This document shows, piece by piece, positions 10,761 to 22,459 of a stretch of 64,000 nt of DNA; position 1 is the stretch's first letter; each line of letters opens with the position of its first letter. A model generated the notes under the pieces. That model was not told where the DNA came from and made no database searches. It worked only from the letters and a program-made list of their open reading frames with translations. Where the stretch lies: the NCBI GenBank assembly GCA_008828725.1, contig MEHQ01000164.1, positions 497,792 through 561,791 of the forward strand, read 5' to 3'. A program made the translations under genes and the position numbers. This DNA comes from Saccharina japonica (lineage: Eukaryota > Sar > Phaeophyceae > Laminariales > Laminariaceae).

Positions 10761-11390
10761 TTATTTTGTACTTTTGTTTCTGTCCGCTTTATACCGGCCC
10801 CGCCCTGGCGTGGTTCGGGGTACCACTAGTATATGTATAAAACAGCAGTGTGTGTTTTCTTCACAGGAAACCCGTTCTTTCTACTGTACCCTGTAATGCG
10901 TTTTACAACCTAACTGCAGCAGTACATGCATGTAATGGTATGGCCAGTCATATCACATGCACCCATTGTCCTGATCCCTAATCTTACAGCGATACAAATT
11001 ATTATGTGGTCACAGACTGTGAGACAGAGAAAAACCAAACAAATTAAACGTAAATGAATGAGTAAACAAGTGAAATGTCAACTACAGGGTACGAGAACAC
11101 ATCGACACGAGCCGAACCAAAGAGTAAGGATGAAAAGACAATTAAACGAATTATGAAATGCACGGAGTCAGAAGCACCCCTAGAAGAAAAGCATGCGTGC
11201 CCAAGAGAACAGATAACTGCTGCACAGGCGAAGCAACACGAAGGAGAGGAAGACACCGGCATAGAAGTACGTACTATAATTTAAGGAGGTACTGTACGTA
11301 AATGTTCGACCAGCAGGTGGCAGCATGGTAAAACATAAAACGAGAGTTCGTATATATATATCTACGTGCACAATGTTTATTGTTATTAGT
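10761..11390. other. No feature seen
   Basis: No domain-bearing frame and no repeat partner was found; the sequence is A/T rich. Confidence 0.4.
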
Positions 11391-11394
11391 TTCC

Positions 11395-11600
11395 TTCTTC
11401 GTCCACACAATAAACGCTTTGTCCGCACTCCTCGGCTTTAGGTGAAGATGCAGCAGCGCAGTTTGTTGCTTCTGTCTTTTTTGCTGCTGCAGCTGCTGCT
11501 GTGCATTATGTTGACGCTCTGCTGCTGGCGAGGTAACCCGTTTTTCTTGCGTCGCCTTTACTATATTAAGACCACTCCGTAGGAAAGCCTTGTACGTACT
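11395..11600 (-). repeat. Dispersed repeat of about 205 bp, inverted partner of 3360-3565
   Basis: The same landmarks as at 3360-3565 occur in reverse complement: TAAACGCTTTGTCCGCAC, TAGGTGAAGATGCAGCAG, a CTGCTGCTG run, TTCTTGCGTCGCC and CACTCCGTAGGAAAGCCTT. The CTG part differs in length, as expected for slippage. Confidence 0.6.
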
Positions 11601-11839
11601 ATTATTTCAAATAGCGAGGTGTGAGTTGGGCCGATTGAATGGTTGATACAAATTTTAAGTTCGTGTTTAAATTTTGAATTAAACAAAAACGAGAGGAAAA
11701 ATAAAGAAAAAATGAAATATATATTCGCGCGTAGACGATTTGTTTTATAGTGCGGAAATATATACGAGTAAAAATGCAGTATACGCACTTGCATGCATCC
11801 ATGTCATGCGATGGGAAAACGAAAAAATCGGCGGTAAAT

Positions 11840-12190
11840 GGAATGGGAATATCTGCCCCAATAGTGAGATGCGGGATGGGAGAAGCTGTGCCCCATGGTC
11901 GGGATGGGACGGGAATCACTTACATGACAGTGGGATGGGAATAGTCGGGACTGGGCGGACAGCGGGACGAGAATAGTCGGGAATGGGCAGACAGTGGGAT
12001 GGGAAACAGTCGGGAACGGGAACACGGCCATTACCGCGGGACGGTAGAGCTCGGGAACAGAAACTGACGATGGTACCGGTCGGGAAATAGCGGTCGGGAA
12101 CGAAAAATCTGACGGTTTCCCATTCCCGTACCGTTCCCGTCCCGACCACATTTTCCCGTCCCGACCTTTACCGCGCGTACCCCTGCATAT
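11840..12190 (-). repeat. G-rich repeat element, copy 2 (inverted)
   Basis: It is built from GGGACGGGAA and AGTCGGGAATGGG units and ends with TACCGCGCGTACCCCTG (12171-12187), the reverse complement of the head of the element at 9065-9520. The frames on both strands are repeat translations. Confidence 0.5.
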
Positions 12191-12589
12191 TTCAGGTTTT
12201 CAGCGAACACACATTTTCAATTTTGTGACCCGTTAGAGCAGATGTGTACTCGTAGATTTTACTGTTTTTTTAACACATTCAGTTTTTTGCCGTTTCAATT
12301 TTTACAATTTGTTTCACCCCACAAACATACTTTTATGTTGACGCGGACACCTGAAAAAAGTGTATTGGGTATATTTTGTTTAATATCCCCGCAGGGAAGA
12401 AATGGTGATTATGCAGAAATACCGCCTTCGCGCGCGGCGCTCTTTAGCTCAGTCACAAGCAATATGCGGAGGGCTGATTATTTTTCGCGCGGTTCAAGCC
12501 AGGCTCAGTTACAAGCAAGTTTATCATCGGAATTTCTGTATCCTTTGTATGTCGTGCTTTCCGGTTTCACTTGAACAGTTCCAAATCAC

Positions 12590-13900
12590 CGATCACCAGT
12601 CCGTTGGACAATACAACGGTCAGCGAATGAGCGGTGGACTCGTTCCTGAAGCGACACATTACATCACAGCCCGCATCACAGGGCAGTCACTTCGATATTT
12701 CACTTATCAGGCGTTACATTCCCAAGCTCAGGGGGCGATACGTCACATCACAGCCCGTATCACACAGGGCAGTCGACCCAGTAGTCCACTTATAGGACGT
12801 TATCAGACAATCACACTTGGAATTTTTTCTGAAGCGACACATAACATCACAGCCAACATCACACGGCAGTCACTTTGAGATGTCACTATTCGGGCATCAC
12901 ATCCCCAAGTTCCGGAGCTGATAAATCACATCATACCCCGAACAGGGCAGTCACCTAAGTAGTCCACTAATAGGACGTTGCATTCCAATCACACTTGGAT
13001 ATTTTCCAAAGCGACACATTACATCATAGCCCACATCACGGGGCAGTCACTTCAATATGTCGCTACTTGAGTCTTACATTATCATACTTATCCCAAGATC
13101 TCGGTCAGCTACATCACATCACAGCCCATATCACAGAGTCACTCCAGTAGGCCACTTATAGGACGTTACGCTACAATCACAAGTGGATATTCCTGAAACG
13201 ACACATTACATCATGGTCCACATAACAGTGCAGTCACTTCCATATTTCATTTACCAGACGTCAAATTACAATGGCTTATCAAGGGTTCCCGAATCACATC
13301 ACAAGACATTCGCTCCGATTTTCTATCTAAATAGCATTAGTCCCCCATCAAAATAAAATTCGATGCCGGCATTTCCCGAAACGATGCATACATGTAGATG
13401 GCAGTCCACACCACACCACAGTCACTTCGGTATGTCACGTTCCGGACGATGTACTACGATTACATACCGTTATTTCCCGAGAAGATACATTACCTCCAGT
13501 CAATCACACAGCGATCACTACGGTATTCTACTGATCAGACATTACATCACAAACACATACATTCAGCTCCCGAACCGATAGGTTATATCACAGTCCACAT
13601 CACAAGGTTGCCGTGTCACTTATCGGACACGATACAATCACTTACTGGAAGTTCCCAAGCCGGAACACTATATCACAGTCCAGATTACAGGAGAGTCGTC
13701 TCTCCGATAACTCATTTAGATAACCCATTACAATCACTCGCCGGACGACCCCGAGCCAGGGTATGACAGGAAAGTCCATTAACTAGCAGTCACTTCGATA
13801 TGCGATACGCCGGAAGTTCCGTTAGAATCAGTTATGGAAGTTTCTGAAGACGTCACATTACACGGATTCGACATCACAAGGCAGTCGCTTATCGTTATAA
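12590..13900 (+). repeat. Satellite array with alternating short and long steps (about 180 bp per pair)
   Basis: The motif CATCACAGGGCAGTCACTTCG and close variants recur near 12670, 12750, 12853, 12930, 13031, 13115 and 13214, that is at steps of about 80, 103, 77, 101, 84 and 99 bases. Two half-units therefore alternate to give a pair of about 180 bp. Companion motifs are GACACATTACATCACAGCC and TATAGGACGTTA. Beyond 13300 the units are more diverged and can be followed to about 13900. No gene is seen. Confidence 0.8.
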
Positions 13901-13949
13901 CAAAATATCTCAAGTCACATTACGCCGTTTGTCACATTCCCGTTCCGTG

Positions 13950-16900
13950 CCAGGTATTGACTATGACAGATACAGATAAGCTACGGGCATGTTCGGGTTG
14001 TGCGAAAATTCCACCAGAGCACTGTTGTGTCCACGCTGTGTCCACGCCCGAGGTGAAAGACTTGGCGAAGGAGGCCAAGCCAGGGGGAAATAAGATCTGA
14101 AAGGTTTCGCAGACGCGCCTATCAAGAGACGCAATCAAGCTGAGGTCCTGATGACTAGGCTTGGGTGGTCGCGTACAGTTTTCACTGGCCGTTCACGCGC
14201 AGGATATCCGAGAACGATCAGGGGTTATCGAGTAATCGTTCGTGAGCAATGAGTTCGTACCATCATCAGGATCAAGCACAATACACTTGTGAAGTGCAGA
14301 GTTCATCGCGGTTTACGGCGTACCAGAGCAACGGGTACAGGACAACGATACATACGTGTGTGTGGCTATCCAGGCTCTGGCCAAGTCGGCAGCGTACTCC
14401 GTATATTGCACTCACCGGCTGCTAACACAGGCTTTGGTTTTCAAGGCCAAAGCAGGATCACAAGCGCTGCTGGGCGCACGTAAATCGCTCAAGAACTTCG
14501 TTGACATAGGCGTTGCCAGGGGGGGAGTCCTCTAGCCTAGGGCACACATACCCAGGGAGGTCATTACATTTTGTTGCTATTGTGAACCCGAGTCATATTA
14601 TTGTGTGCGGGTTTGCAACATTTTGGTACGAGCATGAATCCAACAGTGCTTGGTGTTTCACCGTTGTTTCACCTTACAACATAACTCCACACAAACCCAC
14701 CAGTGCATGTTCCACATCTGATACTCGTATGCAGAAGAATCAGGAGAAGAATCGGAAGGACAACAGTGTAAGGGAGTACAAGAATGACCAGTCAGATTGG
14801 AAAATTCCCGAATCACAAGCGCGGACTGATGTTTTACATCCATCCACATTTATGGTACGACAATAGTTTATAGAGGGCGACTGAATACCAACAATTCATC
14901 GCATAATATCGCGTGCGGTCCAGGCCATAGCTTCTTCAGGAAATCACACACGACGGTGTCACATTTACGAAACGGTAGGGACAAGAAACAAAATCAAGTT
15001 TATGTCCACGTGCAATGCACTCCTCCTGACACCCCTGAACCTCGCCTATTCTCGGCTTGGACGTTGGTTGACGGCTGGGTGGGCGTGTAAGCACTAGCTA
15101 GATAGCAACGTTCAGTTTTGTTTAATAATAACAATTGCTGCATAAGATTTTCGTAACAACATGCGAATTTAACATCACCGAAATGATCACAAAAGTACCA
15201 CGTTGACAAAGAATGTCCTTGCGACATGAACAAATCACACAATATCTGCTAGTGAGAATTACGCACCACACCCAACGATCAACCCCGACCGAAACGAAGG
15301 ACCAAGCCTAGCTCATCGGGAACCGGCGACAGGAGCCTTTGAACTCAACCATATATATTATGTGGATAGATCGCCGCTCTACCAACAACAGCCTGTCTAC
15401 GGGAGATATATGCGAGTTTGACGGGTAACCGTCTTTCCCAATCACTGCGAAGCGATTAGACATGACGGTTTCAGGATATACAGCTAGATGTATAACATGG
15501 ACAGCGGTCGGCGATGACGTTTTGGTGCTCTCCGACAAAAAACGACTGCGAGTAATCTTTAGATAGCGCGTTTGGCAGCGACGACGCAAACTATACGATT
15601 ATAACAGGCCAGACACGCTACAATACGTTCTTCTTATGTTCCCGGTTAGGGCGTAGGTACCCCTGGCTTATGGGCAGTAGGTGAGTTACCGTTTAGTTTC
15701 GATCGACGACACAGGAAGCGCCGAGGGCCAAAGGTACTTGAACGAAAGTAAGGACACTTGTTTCACTTGTTATACTTATTTTCCACTTCCTCCCAGATCA
15801 CAGTGTATTGGCGACCTGCGTACATGCATATATGTACGAAGCATACGTGAAATAAATTATTACCAGTAAGTGTTTCGCATGGTAGCAGGAGTAGGAGTTT
15901 GACGATGGTACCCAGCAGAGGGCAAACCCCACCGTGAGACGGTCACGGAGCTCGACCGGCGGCTGGGAGGCGGGACCCAAACGCAGCCTGCGGACACGTT
16001 CATCGGGCATACCCGTGCAGTGTTTATCTCACGCGGCGGAACGAAAGCAGGAGAGCAAATTCACTTGCTTTTATTACACCAGAGATGGACTTGGTTTACG
16101 AACGCCGGGCGGCAGGCCGATCTAGCTACACGCAAACAAAGCGTTTACCAGTAAGGTTTCATACCTGGTAGGTACATATTTTGTGTCATCGAATCCAAAT
16201 AATATAGAGTGATTCCAAGCGAGCCACCGCACTGCAGATCACACAGACCAACAGTTCATGTCGCACAAACCAGACGAATCCCGACCATGCAAGACGCAGA
16301 ACAACACGGTCCACCCACAGCGCACTAAATTGATGACAAGGTTTGAGGTAAACGGCGTACCAGGTACTGCGCAACAGCAATACTAAAGCGATGCGCGCAT
16401 CGAAACGCGCACAGGGCAGGTAACATAAACGTCGTGTTGACAGTCCTATCGCCTCCAAGCGGGGAGGGGCAGCATCACACAGCTATCTCATGGTTGACGA
16501 TGAGTTTTGCAAACACAAAACGTTTTGCAGCACTCCGTCATACCGAAAGGCGCGCATTTATTTGTTGACCACAATGCTCCCCGAAAGCAAGGACGATCTC
16601 GTGGTACAACGAGAATCGTTTGGACAGGCCAAGGGAGAAAATAGCGTATCCCGGTGCACCGTGACTTGCCTGGGGGTTGGGGTTTACGAATTCTTCAGAA
16701 TGCAGCAGCAGCAGTATATATACTACTGAGACAGGAAGAAAAGGGGAAGCACCGCCTTGGAGTGACGGACAGATCGGGAACAACGTGAAATGCACGCTAA
16801 CGCACGACGAAGAAAGTATGGGAGAAACAATGTCACGCTCGTTTCCATATTCCAGACCTCAGGCATTATGACGTCCCATCATAGGTAACGACCGTTTATA

Positions 16901-16980
16901 GTATGAGGGGGTGGACACCGCCGGCCGCGGGAGGTTATGCCACTGTTTCAACCCTATATGAGTAGAAGAACAGTCACAAA
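13950..16980. other. No gene seen
   Basis: I found no recognisable domain, RNA gene or repeat partner in these 3 kb. A plus-strand frame around 15910-16150 (ETVTELDRRL, then ADTFIGHTRAVFISRGG) reads somewhat protein-like but belongs to no family I know and has no clear splice borders. Two of the TACCAGGTA-type 9-mers lie here, at 16162-16170 and 16358-16366. Confidence 0.4.
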
Positions 16981-16984
16981 GATA

Positions 16985-17160
16985 CTTCTGGATTTTCGGA
17001 AGCAGGGCGACGAAGCGACCTCAGAGTATCGCAACCCCTGGTTCACCTAACAGTCATTATCGGGTACGACTCTTGCCTCGAAGGATTATTCAAAATGAAC
17101 TCAAGCTTCGCCACGAAATACAGGAAGAAGGCAGGCATCGCTCGAGACATCACCCACCCG
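16985..17160 (+). repeat. Dispersed repeat with a shared open frame, copy 2
   Basis: This is the partner of 4450-4640. The frame SEAG-RSDLRVSQPL ... IIGYDSCLEG ... ATKYRKKAGIARD is open here too and stops soon after, at 17179. The next bases differ between the copies, so the shared part ends near ATCGCTCGAGACA. Confidence 0.45.
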
Positions 17161-17164
17161 CCCA

Positions 17165-18005
17165 GCTCATCCACCGAGTGAAAGCTAGAGAGTTATCGTA
17201 TAGTAGTGTTTCTTCCTCACCGTCGCAATCCGTTAGTTTTGAGGGTCGCCCAAGTCGCACAGGGCGACACTCAAACCTTTCCTAATCGCGACGGGAGGCC
17301 ACCACCGTTCCCCGTCGGGAGGTGATGCCATAGTTTCGACCCACACTATATGAGAGGAAGAACAGGCACAAAGGTACTGCTGTTTCGATGGCGTGGTCGG
17401 TCTTTCTGGTCGGTTGTTTCGTGGCATATGCGAAATATTTATCATACTCAACAACAGGGTGTTACTCGGGAGGTGGAATCAGCGCAGCTTTGTGGAGGTG
17501 GAGTATGGGCAACACATGATTGGTACCAGTTTTGATACTCTGTAGTTAAATGACGAGAAAGCAACGTATCTGTAAAACATTATGATAACATAGTTTTTAG
17601 TCACATCGCACCAAATACGATAAATAGTTTTTCACGCAGAGCAATCGCTGTTCATACATCGCTGTAGACGAAGGAGCAGCAGCAACATCAACATGCAACA
17701 GCAGCAACAGCAGCAAAAGCAACATCAATATATATATGGAGCAGCAGCAGCAGCACAGGAGTACACACATACGCACAACTACCGCTGCTGCTACCAAAGT
17801 ACTGATGCTCCTGCCGCTTCTGCTGTGTGTAGGTAATGTACCTACCTCCCAACTTCGGAAGTGGGATAGCTTCGAAAGTGGAAAACTTGGCAAAGTTTAA
17901 TCATAAAAGAAAAAGTACAAGACAGCGAAAGTAACCCGTAGAGATGATACGGACCACTATGGACCACTCTCTACTTAAACTACACATTTATATATGGTTC
18001 TATAC
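17165..18005. other. No gene seen; CAG-rich
   Basis: It contains an isolated ACTCGGGAGGTGGAATCAGC box (17464-17483) related to the tandem repeat at 3940-4480, and CAGCAGCAA runs at 17675-17790. The minus-strand leucine- and cysteine-rich frames across the CAG runs are artefacts. Confidence 0.45.
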
Positions 18006-18288
18006 ATTTCACACCCTGGACAATAGACAATAGTATAATTGTCTATAAATGGTTTTCATTACAATTGACTTGTCAATTGTGGTCCAATTGACTTGTCAAT
18101 TGTGGTCCTCAAATCCAATAAATGTAATTGAAACGCATCGAGCTCTTTCGTACGGACAATTTACATTATTAATAGAAACTTACCAGGCCTTATTGTCCAT
18201 TCATGTTTTTCGTAATATACAACCAGCTCCGTCAATAGTCGGAGCAATTGGCATTAATAGTTGTCTACGATACTCCACTGTTAAACCC

Positions 18289-19963
18289 CTACAGTAGTAA
18301 CCATCTGAGAACGTTTTTTTTTCTTCTTCAAATAACGGTATTTGCCGTTCATTTTTTGTGGCAACAAAAAAGTTCCGAAAATCTCAAAATGAAGATCCAT
18401 ACCAGGTATTTGTTTCTCCCATATTTCGTGTTGTATTCCAAGCTGTGAAAAACGAGGCCAGCCCGAGATAGACAGCAACATAGGCATGACCCAGGGGGGA
18501 CACCCGGCCCGATTGAGCACTTGTACCCGGAGCACTGGGGTTGGACGTACCGCAAAGGCTTGTCTCTGCTTTCTGTTTAAAACCTGCAACTGGTTGATCG
18601 AGTTTCGTTCGCCGGGAAAACTTTCACCACCATCGGGGGGGGCTCCGCACCCGTAAACTCTTGTAGGCGTCCATCCTGGGACCCAGGGCGAGCATTCCCC
18701 GGGAACAGAATTGTGTTTAGAGGCTCGCGGCCCGCGGGGTGTGCAGTGCTCTGCCCTCGGTCCGGCCAGAAACGCGGCGAAACCTGCGTGTTGGTCGTTG
18801 CTCTTACAGCTCTTGATAGTAACCGACTGACAGCTCGCCTCCGGGGCGTTTTCTGGCGCTTGAAACGGTTGGCCACACGTCCCGAGGTCACAGGGAGCAC
18901 TTTGCAAGCAGCAGCGTTGCGTGGCGTGCTCTGGGGGTAGAGCACGGGCTGGTCTTCTGTTCCCGGCCGTCGGTGCTGCTTGGGGCCGTTTGGGTGTACG
19001 TCTCTCTCTGGGTATACCATCACGGACGACATCACCAAGTCTGAGAGGTGAGACCATTTGCCTCGCACAGCGTTCGCCTCAACCGCTCTACCACAGGAGA
19101 GTCGTTGTGCAAAATCTTAGTTGTATACCTCCTTTCTAGCTCGAGCACGAGTAGGCTGCGCATCTACAGCAATATCTAATCATCAGCGACCCAAACAAAA
19201 ACAGCTGATTCTGTAAAATTGTACAAAAACAACATGCCTCCGGCGATTTGCGTGCTCGTACGTACGAGTACGTGTGGTTTGATGCGATCTTGTCTTTGTT
19301 TTTGGACCAGCCCGTGCTCTACCCCCAGAGCACGCCACGCAACGCTGCTGCTTGCAAAGTGCTCCCTGTGACCACGGGACGTGTGGCCAACCGTTTAAAG
19401 CGCCAGAAAACGCCCCGGAGGCGAACTGTCAGTCGGTTACTATCAAGAGCTGTAAGAGCAACGACCAACACGCAGGTTTCGCCGCGTTTCTGGCCGGACC
19501 GAGGGCAGAGCACTGCACACCCCGCGGGCCGCGAGCCTCTAAACAAAATTCTGTTCCCGGGGAATGCTCGCCCTGGGTCCCAGGATGGACGCCAACAAGA
19601 GTTTACGGGGGCGGAGCCCCCCCCGATGGTGGTGAAAGTTTTCCCGGCGAACGAAACTCGATCAACCAGTTGCAGATTTTAAACAGAAAGCAGAGACAAG
19701 CCTTTGCGGTACGTCCAACCAGTGCTCCGGGTACAAGTGCTCAATCGGGCCGGGTGTTCCTCCTGGGCCATGCCTATGTTGCTGTCTATCTCGGGCTGGC
19801 CTCTTTTTTCACAGCTTGGAATACAACACGAAACATGGGAGAAACAAATATGGATCTTCATTTTGAGATTTTCGGAACTTTTTTGTTGCCACAAAAAATG
19901 AACGGCAAATACCGTTATTTGAAGAAAAAAAGGCACGTTTTCAGATGGTTACTACTACTGTAG
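18289..19963. mobile_element. Foldback element: 660-bp inverted repeat with a 350-bp spacer
   Basis: The left arm, 18289 to about 18955, and the right arm, about 19305 to 19963, are near-identical reverse complements. Outer ends: CTACAGTAGTAACCATCTGA and TCAGATGG...CTACTGTAG. Inner ends: AGCACGGGCTGGTC and GACCAGCCCGTGCT. Long frames on opposite strands in the two arms are mirror images, so they are not two genes; whether the arm ever coded is unclear. The arms differ by scattered substitutions and by one clean 7-bp insertion (ACCAGGT) in the left arm near 18401. It sits inside the candidate 4.2-kb element. Confidence 0.85.
19020..19105 (-). other. tRNA-like fragment in the foldback spacer
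   Basis: On the minus strand GTGGTAGAGCGGTTGAGGCG resembles the D-arm/A-box of a class-II tRNA (compare GGCCGAGTGGTTAAGGCG), and flanking ACGAC and GTCGT could pair as part of an acceptor stem. No convincing B-box is present. It may be a decayed tRNA or SINE head. Confidence 0.25.
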
Positions 19964-20039
19964 TATATTGCTATTTATTATGCCATCTTATTGTAACGGT
20001 AGAAGCCTATTGCAGCATATTATCGGTGATAATTGCTCC

Positions 20040-22225
20040 GTCAAATCCATTTATTTGACATCCTTCTAACTCAATTGTGCTGGCAATTCCATTTAGTTGA
20101 CATCCTTCTGAATAATTTGTCCTGGAAATTTCATTTGATTGATATCCTTCTAAACCAATTGTGCTGACAGTTCCATTTCATTAACATCCTTCTAAATAAA
20201 TTGTCCAGGCTCTTCCATTTAATAGACATCCTCCTGAACGAATTGTGCTGGCAATTCCATTTAATAGACATCCTTCTAAACGAATTGTGCTGGCAATTCC
20301 ATTAAATGGACATCCTTCTAAATCAATTTTGCTAGCAATTCTGATCAATTGGCATCCTTCTCAATGAATCGCGCCGGGAATTCGGGTATCTTTCTAATTA
20401 ATTGTCCTGGCAATTCCATTCATTTGACAGGCTTCGCAATAAATTGTCCAGACAATCAGGTATTTCTATTTATTAGACAATGTTATGTTGCCGGCCAATT
20501 GATCCCGGACGCTGCAAATGAAATTGGACACATCAATGGATGTATGAGGATGTTACTATTCTTGGAGTTGCGAAAAGTAAACGACTCGTGAGGCTGTCTA
20601 GCGATTGGAATTGCCGGGCCAAATATTTCATGGATATAGTTTATTAATTGGGATTGACCAGACTGCCCAGACAACATATTTCGGAGGTTGATCTCGGACA
20701 AACCTATTTGCGGCAGGTTACATTTCGTTTCTGCTTAACCCTTCGACAATAGGCATCGCAATAGCCTATTGCGCGTACAATTGACCCACGTAAAAGTCTA
20801 TTAATTGGAACGGGGCGGACGATTGATTCATAACATATCAATGCAATTGGAATTGCCTAGACAACAACACATTGTAGTCCACCTACTAATTGGAATTTTC
20901 TAGGCAATATTGTTTATTGGTCTGTCAGTTAACTGGAATTGTCGCCTGCATTTGTTTCGCTCTGGAGACTCCAATACTCTATTACTTCTTGAATAGGACA
21001 TGGGACCTACCCACGATGGACTATTGCTTTTAGAGTAGATCCTCCGATATTTCCTTTAAATGGAATTGGTCGAGACATTGCTTTTGTGGTGAATCTATTA
21101 TTAGGAATCGCTCGTCCAATAGGTTTTTGTCCTCCCCTTTCAATGGATGTTGTTTCAGCAACTATTTTCTGGTCTTGTCTACTAAGTGAAATGCCCCAGT
21201 CAAACCGTTTCTGCTTTGAGCTTCCAATTGTAATTGATTCAGCAATTAGTTTAAGGTCTCGCCTATCAATAGGAGTGGTTTGGTCAGTAGATTTCTGTCT
21301 TGCCCTGCCGATATAAACTGTTTCAGCACTTACTTTCTGGTCTTGTTTACTTATTATAATAGTTCAACCAAACCGTTTCTGCTCTAGCTTTCCAGTTGAC
21401 ATTGTTTCAACAATTAGTTCAATGTCTTGCCTATCAATATGAATGATTTGATCAATTGGTTTCTGCCCTGACGTTCCAATTGAAAATGTTTCAACAAATA
21501 GTTTAAGGTCATGCCTTATCAATAGAAGTGGTTTGGGCAATAAGTTGTTCTGGCCTTGCCAATTAGGTTTTCGGTTGGTGTAATAGGGTTCGTCCTGATC
21601 GTCCAATTATTTGTGTTCGATTATTGTTTTTCTGACCTCGACAGTTCCAATTAATAGACCGTACTCGAAATCTTTTGGTTGGGCAATTTCGATTGATAGA
21701 TACAACAGTCGAAATTAATTTGCTGGATAATTCCGACTTATAGAGCTCACTCGACAAACATTGACAGGGCATTTCCTACTTATAGACATCACTGGAAATC
21801 ATTTAGTAGGACAATTGCATTTAATAGATATCATTCTTCAGTAGATACCATCCAAAACCCGTTGTTTCGGCAATTCCAATTAATAGAACCCACTCGAAAT
21901 CAGTTGCCCCTACAATTTCAATTAGTCTACTTCAATATAAATCATTTCGTTGGGAGAATCCAATTACTAGAGAGCATCCGAAATCAATTGTAGGCACAAA
22001 ATACTATTGCAATACAAATGGCCCAGATAATTGCAAAGGCCATCCCAATTAATTGACAGCACCCACAATCAAGTGCCAGGACAATTGTAATTAGCAGACA
22101 ACATCCAAAATGAAGATCCCAGACCAATCCAATTCATATCATTCAATCGAAATCATTTGTTTGCGCAATTCCAATTAACAGACAACACGCGAACATAATT
22201 ATATACACAATAGACTATTGAAATA
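20040..22225 (+). repeat. Minisatellite, 42-bp unit, decaying rightward
   Basis: The string GACATCCTTCTAA and variants recurs near 20057, 20099, 20141, 20182, 20225, 20267, 20308 and 20351, a steady 42-base step, with AATTGTGCTGGCAATTCCATTTAA between. From about 20400 to 22225 the same words (CAATTCCAATTAATAGAC, AATTGTC) continue at looser spacing, so this is an older, scrambled part. Frames across it are not credible genes. Confidence 0.8.
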
Positions 22226-22459
22226 GGAAGTGTCCAGGGTGTGATATATATATTTAAACAACTATACATTTGCGTAAACCGGGGTCGGTCGTTACGAGCG
22301 GACCGTAAGACAGCTCTTTCTCCCGACAAACGGCCCAATTTTCTGCCCACCATTTGGTAAACAGTTCAGTCCAGACCTTCAACAGATATCGATTCGAAAC
22401 AGCCCAGCTCTTTAACAACTGATGATGTTCCAGAAGCTTCTATTGTGTCACCCGTTTGA

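Larger units (their letters stand above)
18009..22244. mobile_element. Candidate 4.2-kb element with perfect 14-bp terminal inverted repeats
   Basis: TCACACCCTGGACA (18009-18022) is matched exactly by its reverse complement TGTCCAGGGTGTGA (22231-22244). Inside both ends the sequence is rich in CAATAGAC / CTATTG / AATTGTCC motifs, as if these were subterminal repeats of one element; on the right they grow into a 2.2-kb minisatellite. A third boundary of the same kind, ACACCCTGGACA, stands at 53522-53533, where another array begins. No transposase frame is visible and I could not see a clear target duplication, so this may be a non-autonomous or decayed element of unknown superfamily. Confidence 0.5.

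Noticed and set aside
18281-19963. Two long frames with the same protein on opposite strands (258 and 203 codons)
   Set aside because: They are the two arms of an inverted repeat. The peptide is rich in Arg/Pro and matches no family, and the ends differ, so I treat it as a foldback element, not a gene pair.
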